From the NCBI GenBank assembly GCA_018389105.1, contig JACATO010000069.1, positions 312,501-376,500 of the forward strand: a DNA stretch of 64,000 nucleotides. Direction: 5' to 3'. The notes under the pieces were generated by a model. That model had not been told where the DNA came from. It saw only the letters and a program-made list of their open reading frames with translations, and did not search any database. Position 1 is the first letter of the stretch, and each line of letters opens with the position of its first letter. Both the position numbers and the translations under genes were made by a program. Positions 34,520-64,000 of the stretch are shown here, one piece after another. This stretch comes from Nautilus pompilius. Lineage: Eukaryota > Mollusca > Cephalopoda > Nautilida > Nautilidae.

Positions 34520-37500
34520 TTTAAGCATTGTGGCCAAAATTCAAATAAAGAAAAACTCAAGACACAGCTTGTAATGTACATGCACCATGAAAAACATCCT
34601 AGAGTGTGGAGTAAAGCCTGCAAAGCTGCACAGTTTAAAAAGATGAGGTGCATCTGTGAGAGCCATACCATGAAATTCTAGTTGTTAGTTTCCCATGTTT
34701 AATATAGTTCAAAGTTAACATTAACCTACAAGGACAAAGGCACATCCTTTTCCTTCAGTTTCTTAAATATACTACAGATTTTTTCTTCCTCACCATATGC
34801 AGCAGCCCAATAGTTTAAAATTTAAATCAACTATAAACAATAAAAGTGGATTCAGTCTGCACTATGTGCTCTGTTCTTTTATAGATATTTATTTGATGTA
34901 AAAATGGAATTTGTTGTATCTTAATTTTTTTGATTATAGCTCAGATTTTAAGATAGTAAACCTGCCAAACTTTCCCTTACAGTATTTAAATTATTCAGCT
35001 ATACCTACATCTAATATTTATTTTTTATTTTAAAATGCAGGAAATAAACAAGTAATAAATATTATGTGGCATGTAGTAAAAATCAGGTATCAAGCTTCAT
35101 AAATTAGTAAAAAATAAATTTAAATAAAGATTAATCCATACAAAAAAAGTTTATATACTACTATTACTACTAATAATAATATCATGTAGTTTGAAAAATA
35201 ACAACACAGCCTTTGCATCCTGCTCTGGTAAAAAAAAAAATTAGGAAAATTTAAGCTTTTTTGTTGGCAATTTTACCAGTTATACAGGAAAAGATTGACA
35301 CTATAAAATCCCTAAATTCAATAGGCATTGTAAGCAATCACTATCTGGTGTCTTTTAAAATAAATTTTCCATTTATCAGCATATATTTCACAAAATAAGA
35401 GCAAATTATTCCCACCCAAAACAAATATTTTTATTTGATACAACTTATGCCTTTGTCAATAAAATTGTTTTTGAAAATTTCACTAATTTTTTTTTAAAAT
35501 TAGAACTTCATTTTTAATTAAAAATTTGATTTTGCAATATTTGTTAGTAAACTAGTTGTATTAATTCAAACATGCTAAACATTTAATACCTAGCTTATAG
35601 TTAAATCAATGTTTAAAATATAAGATTATAAAAGAATGCCCATCATAATGATTAGTAAGAGGGCTTAGAAACAAAATCAAAGAAAAATGTAGCATTTTTA
35701 AAATTTGAATGTTAACAGCTAAACATATACTATATTTGTACAGTATAATTTTTCATTTCAAAGCAAAATATACTATATTTATCACCATGGATGTTTCACT
35801 GTTTGGTTCTACAAAAGCATTCAGAATTTTTAGAAAATTTTTTTAGGAAATCTAGAAATGCTAAGCAAACGACAACAAAAAGGATAAGTAATTTTTACGA
35901 AAATGTAAAAGAATGGGAAATGTGGGTATCATTTTCATTGGCTATAGTGTTTGGACCTTTTAATGCTGAATTGTTGCATTTCTCAATTAATATTAAACTA
36001 ATTGTTTCAGAAAGCATCACAAATCTCAACTGTCCCTTTCATCAGTAAGGTTTAGACAAAAAGTGACTGATGAGACTTAATACATTAAGAGTACCACACA
36101 CCACATGTTACAGATCACTGAGAACATCTGCACCTAACATCACAAGTTTTAAAGAATTCAAAATTCTGCAGTCCATACTATTGTGGATGTTTGTTCACTA
36201 ATAAGCAGTAGTGATGGGTATAGTTGCATAAAACTTGATTTATGAAAATTCAACTGTTTTAGCTGTAACCATTTCAGACATGAAATTATAATTACAAAGA
36301 ATTGTTATCAGATGATATAAGTCTCATAATTCATGGTGTTTTAAATAAAGACAATGTACTGAATGTTATAATCTGAAAGCTTTACCTACAAATTCTTAGC
36401 TTGTAATATAAACTTCATGTGTGGTGTGTGTGTGTGTGTGTGTTTTATAATTACATACAGACTGTATATAATGTTCATGTATAAAAAATTCAGAAAATGT
36501 TTACTTACAATTACAGATGATTCTGAATCTTGATACACAAGAAATTATATTGTTGGTTAGCTATGAATACAATTTGTGGTGGCTTTCTATGCTGGATTAA
36601 CTGCTGCAAGTCAAGGGTCACTTCCTGTAGTCAGGGGTTACAGTAGTGTCATTGGAGTTAGGAGAATTAGGTCAAATCAACTGACAATATACACTAAACA
36701 AACCTCTTTCTGGGAGCTGACTGGAATAACTACTTCTGAAATTAACACTAAGAATATTATTAATAGTTGGTATTTGTGATATTACTACTATATATTTGAT
36801 AATTTGTAGAATATTTAACTATTTACTTTCTCGAACTAGTACTTTTATCTGACAATCATATTTAATCTTTTTAACCTAATACCTGTTGTATTTCTGTGGG
36901 TATCTGTTCTTAATAACTGAGGAGAACAATATAAAATATTAAAAAAAATGTTAAAAGAAAAAGGATGAACAAACGAAGCAAGTGTTATCCAGTGAAAACA
37001 CTAAATAATTTTATATGGAATGGAAACATACATGTTGTCGGATATAATAATAAAATAATATAACAAATAACAAATAACTAACAAGAACTAACTACTTGAA
37101 TAACAGAAAGTGGTTGGAATTTATAGATAAAAGAATTGAAGAACATATTGTCTATTGACTAGATCAATATCTAAAACTGTAATTGACAAAAAGCAGATTC
37201 ATAAAAATCAGAATAGCTTCCCTAGGTAAACAAAACAAACATGAGTAATTGATTTTAAAATAAAAGGAACCACAGCATGTACCATAGAATATTAATGGTA
37301 ATTTGTCGTATAATAACCGGAATCACCATACTAAATAGAAAGCATCTGACTGGTCAATATAACTTATAAAGAAATGTTATATGAATTACATGAAAAAATC
37401 AATAATCCACACAAATGCATGGGATCAAATAGAAAATACATAGAGGTGGTATTATAGTATTACACTGAATTTAAGGAAGCTTTAATATAACATTAGTATG

Positions 37501-40500
37501 AAATGGTTTTTGTAGGCAACAAAAAGAACCAAACTCTATTCAGTTTCCTATTGTAAAATTTAAATGTACTTTCATATTTTTACTATACCTGCTATTATCA
37601 CCACCACCACCCATTCACTCATGTATTAAATAAATATTTCTATAACCCGCTCTAACATGGAAAATCATATGCATTTGTCTAGACTTTCATCTGAACATCT
37701 AATTCTGGCATTGAAATCACGAGATGTAATAAGAATATGTACCAGCATTCAGATACATCATCAGGAATTATAAAACATGGTACTGTAAACAGCTTGAAGA
37801 AAGAATAAAAATAAGCCATTAAAATATGCACAAGGTTTGGAAGAAGCCTAAAAAGATTAGTTTACATAAGTGAAGCTGTAGGAGGAAAGTAGCCAAAGTG
37901 TTAGCCTCCTCCAGCAGATTATAACTTGCTGCCACAAGTCATTATCCAGTTTATGAAAGTGTAGAGGGCAAACAAGAACATTAATTTAAAGCATTCTTGT
38001 CATTCCTCAAGTAAATCAGTGTGCTTACTTCACTCAAATGTCAGGTTGCCTAAAAGAGAGAGGACCATCACCTGCATGTTTATAATGCATGATATTGTCC
38101 TGATGATTGTTCAGAGCTAAAACATGCTACTTAATTTTTATGAAAATTTGTTTATTTCTAGCTGCATATTTTTACAAAAGTATCTGATACTAAGTTTCTG
38201 TAAGGATCTTTGACACTTAACTTTGTACTAGTGTGTTTGTCAGAACTATATTATAAACAACTGAGTCAGATCACTGAAATCATAATTTTGATGGATTTAT
38301 CTGCATTAACTATGAATAATACATCAAGAATCAAATGAAGTGAAGCTTTTTTTTTTTGGCGTAAAAATCAGGAAGATCAGAAAACAGCAATATCATTCTT
38401 GATGTCTTTTTCATTTGCACCTATACATTTGCCTGTTAACTTGCCATTTTATTGCCACCCAGGACTGCTGTTGCTGCTTGTCGAAGAGCAAGTAAGTAAG
38501 TAAGTAAGTAAAGGAAGTACAACAAAGCCAGTCCGTGTGAACTGAAATCAGCCCCCCCCACAACTTTAGCAGTCCAGTAGAACAAAACAATATATTTGGG
38601 CAACTTTTCATTTTTATATAAATAATAAATATTACTATATACTTATGCTTGACTGATCACATCTTAAATAAAAAGAAGAAAAAAAAGCATTTCCATGTAA
38701 ACCAAAAATTAAGTTTTAGTTTAAACAAATGACATTTTAATGCTTAGGTATAAATTGCTGAATTTAATAATATATGTTTTAATGGCTCTACAGAGTATGA
38801 AAAACGGATATTGTATTCAGTAAAAATTAAACAAAAAAAATACTGTGCATGAATATTTAGGGATGGTAATGCAGCTATATTTATAATGTTAAATTATTAT
38901 TAAAATTTAATAGTAATTTTTCAATTTAAACAGGTTTTAAAATAAAAATTACTAAAAACTTGATGTTGAATTAAGTTAAATATTCTGCCGTAAAAAATTT
39001 TTTTTTTAAAATTCTGTTTTAATCTCGCTTATTTCTGTTCTCTATGCAATGAAGTCATGTCTTTTTTAAAAAAAAAGTTATAAATTATGTTCAAAATACA
39101 AATGCAATCTATTTCTAGATTGAGTTATATTTTAATAATTTTTAAAAATTTCTTTGTTTACCAAAACAATAAATTAAATTTAGGATAGAAAAACTTAAAT
39201 TTGAGTAAAAATTTTAAAAAAATACAAACTTTACATAACTGAAATTTTCAGATGTAACTTTATCCATTGCCATTGGAAAAAGAAAAGCTCACCAAAAAAA
39301 ATATAAAGATAATCTGCAGATAAAGTTAAAATGCACAAACTGACAATCATAATTAAAGTGACTATCTGACTCAAGTAAGCTAAGGTAGGTTTCCAACATA
39401 TCTACACAAGTCTATGTTAAGCATCTCAAAAGGAGACAACAGAGATGTTCTCTCTTCAAAATGGTTCTATTATTTCTGATCAGATTTATAAGGTTCATAA
39501 TCTGTTATTCTTTAAGATTTATTTAAACTACACATAAATGGTTACCTGTAACATCTATTATATCATCCATCCATTGGTAATTACAAGCTCTCAGCTTACT
39601 CCGTTAACATTCTTAAAACTATCTGCAGCAACTACTATACTATAATGGCCAGTTTTGATCTGTTCAATGTAAAAAAAAATCTAACTTGCAAAATTCTAAA
39701 ATGTGTAGCCTTCGTCGAGCATCTTTATTTACTAATATACCTTTTGAATTTTTAATGATGCCTGCATCTGCATTAATAAACTATATCATAATGCTAATTG
39801 TACCCTCCTGCTTTACCTGAAAATGTTACTACTGGCTCCCATTTCAAGTTCAAAAATGATTTGTAAGTACAAGAGGATGGTACTGTCATCTCCTTTTGTC
39901 CTTATGTAACTGAAGACTAGAGATTTTCTTCTTACAAATACCTTACCTTTAATTTATGTCCATTATACAGATACATTTGTTCCCCCCCCCCCATGCTAAA
40001 GCTTCCAATCTTTTCAGACTGGTAAAATCAACAGCATCCACATTTAGTTTAGCATAAAAAATAAGGTTGTTGGCTATTTGCCGTTGTTGGATGTCTTATC
40101 TGTCTGTGATAATGGCGGTCAGATAAATGTTACAGTTTACCATGAACCTACCTTTACTGCTGACCAAATAGTCTTCTTCTGTTAACTTAGCTTTTATCCT
40201 TGAGTATCATACTTCCACAAAGAAATTTTATTTAAAAATTACAAATAGCAAATGATGATACTTAAAATTCACTGAAAAAAAAAAAACAGATATATATATA
40301 TTGTTTTGAACAAAATTCTGTTCTGCTTAGTCAGTTAGACTTACTGTTTACAAAACAAGTCATTTACCACACTACCATTTTTAGGTATTAAAGTGTTTGG
40401 TTGCAGAAAATTGTCAGATTAACATCCACATCATTCTCTTCAATGTTATCGAGGGTTTCCTATAAATATGTTAAATTAAGACATTACTTCCTATTTAAGG

Positions 40501-40850
40501 GACAAAATCTCCACTTCAATCAGGTCTTGTGCAGGGCAATACATTAAATGTCAGAACACATTGGTAAGACCGTCCAATATGTCTGAGGTTGGCCTCTCAT
40601 TCGTCAGGATGTGAGAATTCCGTCTCAACCATGCAGCAGTAACTGGACACAGATTTAAAGTGGATGTTGTCAGAATTTTGACATTATGGCAACTCTTATT
40701 ATCGAATACCCCAAAACCTGCATTAAATGACCATTCTTACCAAAAGATTTTGTGCACCCCATCAACTTCGATTATCATTAACTTGCATTATTTCATCATA
40801 TCACAGGTTTTTCTTTTTTAAATTATTGTTGTGGCGAGTTTCGTTTTCTG
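34520..40850. other. AT-rich gene-poor DNA
   Basis: Includes a (GT)n run at 36419-36442, an (AAGT)n run at 38490-38511 and a C run at 39981. No coding exon with protein-like content was recognised on either strand. Confidence 0.45.
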
Positions 40851-40914
40851 TTGACAATGGATGAGATTGCTGCTGCCTCCTCCATACACCACTACTTTTC
40901 GTCGTCGTCGGTTC

Positions 40915-42513
40915 TGGTTTCTTAAAAACTTCTCCTTAGAACATCAACGGGTAATAACAGTAGACTACACAGTGAGACTAAGGCCTTGTTGTTGGTTCTG
41001 GCTTCTTAAAAGCTTCTCCTTAGAACATCAACAGGTAATAGCAGTAGACTACACAGAGAGACTAAATCCTTGTTGTTGGTTCTGGCTTCTTAAAAGCTTC
41101 TCCTTAGAACATCAACAGGTAATAACAGTAGACTATACAGTGAGACTAAATCCTTGTTGTTGGTTCTGGCTTCTTAAAAGCTTCTCCTTAGAACATCAAC
41201 AGGTAATAACAGTAGACTATACAGTGAGACTAAGGCCTTGTTGTTGGTTCCGGCTTCTTAAAAGCTTCTCCTTAGAACATCAACAGATAATAGCAGTAGA
41301 CTACACAGTGAGACTAAGGCCTTGTTGTTGGTTCCAGCTTCTCCTTAGAACATCAACAGGTAATAGCAGTAGACTACACAGTGAGACTATGCCTTGTTGT
41401 TGGTTCCAGCTTCTTAAAAGCTTCTCCTCAGAACATCAACAGGTAATAGCAGTAGACTACACAGTGAGACTAAGGCCTTGTTGTTGGTTCTGGCTTCTTA
41501 AAAGCTTCTCCTTAGAACATCAACAGGTAATAGCAGTAGACTACACAGTGAGACTAAGGCCTTGTTGTTGGTTCCGGCTTCTTAAAAGCTTCTCCTTAGA
41601 ACATCAACAGATAATAGCAGTAGACTACACAGTGAGACTAAGGCCTTGTTGTTGGTTCCAGCTTCTCCTTTGAACATCAACAGGTAATAGCAGTAGACTA
41701 CACAGTGAGACTAAATCCTTGTTGTTGGTTCCAGTTTCTTAAAAGCTTCTCCTTAGAACATCAACAGGTAATAACAGTAGACTACACAGAGAGACTAAGG
41801 CCTTGTTGTTGGTTCTGGCTTCTTAAAAGCTTCTCCTTAGAACATCAACAGATAATAGCAGTAGACTACACAGTGAGACTAAGGCCTTGTTGTTGGTTCC
41901 AGCTTCTTAAAAGCTTCTCCTCAGAACATCAACAGGTAATAGCAGTAGACTACACAGTGAGACTAAGGCCTTGTTGTTGGTTCTGGCTTCTTAAAAGCTT
42001 CTCCTTAGAACATCAACAGATAATAGCGGTAGACTACACAGTGAGACTAAGGCCTTGTTGTTGGTTCCAGCTTCTCCTTAGAACATCAACAGGTAATAGC
42101 AGTAGACTACACAGTGAGACTAAGGCCTTGTTGTTGGTTCCAGCTTCTCCTTAGAACATCAACAGGTAATAACAGTAGACTACACAGTGAGACTAAGGCC
42201 TTGTTGTTGGTTCCAGCTTCTTAAAAGCTTCTCCTCAGAACATCAACAGGTAATAGCAGTAGACTACACAGTGAGACTAAGGCCTTGTTGTTGGTTCTGG
42301 CTTCTTAAAAGCTTCTCCTTAGAACATCAACAGGTAATAGCAGTAGACTACACAGTGAGACTAAGGCCTTGTTGTTGGTTCCAGCTTCTCCTTAGAACAT
42401 CAACAGGTAATAGCAGTAGACTACACAGTGAGACTAAGGCCTTGTTGTTGGTTCCAGCTTCTCCTTAGAACATCAACAGGTAATAGCAGTAGACTACACA
42501 GTGAGACTAAGGA
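40915..42513. repeat. Minisatellite, about 20 units of 84 or 73 bp
   Basis: The unit runs 'GGTTCTGGCTTCTTAAAAGC', then TTCTCCTTAGAACATCAACA, GGTAATAGCAGTAGACTACA, CAGTGAGACTAAGGCCTTGT. Counting the GAGACTA landmark gives 20 copies, from 40976 to 42508. Successive spacings are 84 bp or 73 bp; five to six short units occur, each lacking 11 bp between two GCTTCT copies. Units differ by a few point changes (AGTGAG/AGAGAG, AATAGC/AATAAC). The 84-bp period is a multiple of three, which leaves accidental open frames of up to 270 codons. It ends 1.1 kb before the TRAM1 start codon. Confidence 0.97.
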
Positions 42514-42699
42514 CTCACGGACTCACAACATCTTATTGTTGCCAGGGGTTTGTTCAACAAATGGGAGGTGCACGGGGAGGGAAGAGAATAACCAAGAAAT
42601 ACATTTTAAAAAAAAGCAACCTTAAAAGGGGTCTAAAAACACCCCCTTTCTCCAACAACCCGAGAGTAGAGCGGACGCCACTGATCTCGTTCACAGCTC

Positions 42700-42775
42700 G
42701 GTTACGGTGGTGGTGGTGGGGGGGGGGACAACTTATTATTATTGTTGTTGTTGTTGTTGTTATTATTAACAGCAG
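42700..42775. repeat. Low-complexity GGT/G-run/TTG-TTA tract
   Basis: A (GGT)n, a G run and a TTATTATTATTGTTG... trinucleotide tract follow each other directly. Confidence 0.9.
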
Positions 42776-42829
42776 GGGGCACATTTAGGTTAGTAAGAAA
42801 GAAAAGGAAACAAAGGAAAAGGCGGAATA

Positions 42830-62305
<19,476 letters not shown>

Positions 62306-63330
62306 AATAGCTACAGTCTGGATTGAATCAAGGAAATTGTTAACTTTTGTCTGTCTGTCTGTGTTTGTCATCTGTCAGTAAAACAACATTGCTATTTATT
62401 TTAAGATATAAAAGCTGGACTTAATTTAGATTTCTTGTAGTTCTAGTGGATGTAGATTTAAAAGGTAATAATACAGTATTGCAGTTACGTGTAAGTGCAA
62501 GTAACAAACTGAGAGTAGTTCTTTGAATGGACCACTGGCAAGCAGAGTGTGATGCAAGTCTGGTGCTGCTCAGGTGAGAAGACCAGACACTGTACATTGG
62601 AAAATAGTTGGCGACCACATGAGCTTCTGCTGCTTCTGAGGTCAACAACACCAAAACATGAAAACCACCAAATTAGTTGGCAGACCATTCAGCAACAGAG
62701 TCAAACCCGTGTTTGTGGACTAACTCAAGGTGTTTAATGCTGTGCACTAACGAGAGTTTATCTTCTAAGCATGTTGTCATATAACTTGCTTGAATTTGAA
62801 ATGTTAACGGTTTGACCAAGCTCTCTTCAAAAGTAGTCTTTTTGTTCCTCCCCCTTTTAAGAATAGGTTATGTAACAAGTTTTTCTTTTTTTTCCTTTGA
62901 GATAATTTAGTATAGTAAGCAAAAAAGAAAAGATTTTATTAATTTATGTAACAGATTATTAAAGATGTTTATTTTAAAGATCATTTAGAATGTTTACTTT
63001 TGTCAACGTTGAGGTATTTTAATCCCAATGTTCTAAATAACGGCAGGTAAATAATTAGGTTAGGAAAGAAAGTGGTTCTCTTGTGTTTGCCATGAGGTCT
63101 TATGCTAGCTGGATTTCTTCCTTTTGGTTTTTACTGCTGTATGAACAAATTACTTTGGGTTGTCATCTTGTACTCGTCTGATGCTTGTTAAAAAAAGATT
63201 GTGGTTAGGGACTTTCTGAAAAAAAGTTAACAGGGTTTGAAAGGATCGCATACAAATTAGTTTGAATTTTTTTTATTTTAATGTACAAAAAGAATGACAC
63301 CAAATAAATCTTTGTGTTTGTCTCGTTAGT
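62306..63330 (+). other. TRAM1: TRAM1 3' UTR
   Basis: AT-rich non-coding sequence after the TAA. AATAAA at 63303-63308, followed by TG-rich sequence (TTTGTGTTTGTCTCG), looks like a cleavage and polyadenylation site. Later sites beyond 63330 are possible, and the rest of the window (to 64000) has no recognised gene. Confidence 0.55.
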
Positions 63331-64000
63331 TTAATTTCTGGCTTGTTTGGTTTTTGTCATCTGGGTACAAAATGACTGGAAATTTTGAAGATTGTAGCTC
63401 TGTTGTTATACTTTGTTCTGTAACCTTTGCAATACATAACAAGACACTTGGATAGGTTTTGACTAACCTCTCTTTTCTCTATTTTTTTGTAACAGTTTGT
63501 TCGGTGACTGGGAAGTTTTACAGGTGCATTCTTTGAAGTTTTGTGATGATTATTTTTAAGAAATCAACTTGAGTAAGTTTTTTTTTCTTTTTTCCAAACA
63601 GTCATTTTAAACCTTTTTGATAAATAATAATAATGGTGTTGTCAAGAGTTTTGTGGACAGGATGTGTGGAATAGTGTAGCTGGTTTGTAGAATCTATCAC
63701 ACTGACGGAGACTCAGCTGGACAAGTGAACTTGCCTGACTTCTACATTCTGAAGATTTTCAGTGTTTAGCTTACCTCTTTTATTTTTTTAAAGATACCCT
63801 CTGAAGTTAGAAAATGCATTGGCCACTATTCTGCCTGTTATTTGAAGATGTAAAATTGTGGATTAATGGAGTTTGTTTCCATTGATACATTAGACAAGAT
63901 GTGCCTAAAATTCAATAGGAAACAGACACGAAGTTTGATCGATACTTATGATCATGTAGATATGAATATATTCTTGATTGGTTGGTTGGTTGTAATTTTA

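Noticed and set aside
40915..42513. CRISPR-like array
   Set aside because: Units follow each other without unique spacers, and the host is an animal.
40861..42625. Open frames of 270, 149 and 93 codons with a 28-residue repeat (SFSLEHQQVIAVDYTVRLRP)
   Set aside because: They arise because the 84-bp minisatellite period is a multiple of three. The frame breaks at every 73-bp unit and the repeat peptide has no natural start, end or family.

Overview
The window is from an animal nuclear genome. Genes are split by many GT-AG introns, intergenic and intronic DNA is AT-rich, one CpG-rich promoter region stands out, and there are many decayed cut-and-paste DNA transposons (mariner, Tc1, pogo/Tigger, hAT). 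The protein sequences and the transposon mix fit a lophotrochozoan, probably a cephalopod mollusc such as an octopus. That assignment is inference from style, not from a database match. No bacterial genes, rRNA, tRNA, LTR retrovirus or CRISPR array was seen.

Left part, about 1.9-15.6 kb, minus strand: a ZMYND8-like chromatin reader (PRKCBP1 family). Six well-supported exons run from 7339 down to 1944. They encode a lead-in with a basic nuclear-localisation-like segment, a complete C4HC3 PHD finger, and most of a bromodomain split over three exons. The gene continues beyond the left edge of the window (rest of the bromodomain, PWWP, MYND). A candidate earlier exon lies at 15492-15583, and the 5' end is probably further right. 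The introns are crowded with dead transposons: a Tc1 remnant (3.8-4.3 kb), a pogo/Tigger element with recognisable ends (5.6-6.8 kb), a mariner with TIRs (8.0-9.1 kb), a Tc1 remnant (9.2-10.1 kb) and a hAT element (11.0-14.6 kb) interrupted by a second mariner with near-perfect TIRs.

Middle part, about 15.6-40.8 kb: 25 kb of AT-rich, gene-poor DNA, perhaps a long intron of the ZMYND8-like gene. It holds Tc1 remnants, MITEs with pogo-like ends, microsatellites and copies of a dispersed repeat family. From 40.9 to 42.5 kb lies a minisatellite of about 20 units in two lengths, 84 and 73 bp.

Right part, about 42.8-64 kb, plus strand: a CpG-rich promoter region followed by the complete TRAM1/TRAM2-type gene, which encodes a multi-pass ER protein working beside the Sec61 translocon. 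It has 13 coding exons from 43625 to 62305 and a 3' UTR with an AATAAA at 63303. All exon phases agree except at the last junction, where two overlapping donors 4 nt apart decide the C-terminus. One TRAM intron carries a dead BED-finger hAT element on the minus strand, and others carry a Tc1-like MITE and further copies of the dispersed repeat.

The two host genes point away from each other from the CpG-rich region at about 43 kb. A head-to-head arrangement is possible but not proven.
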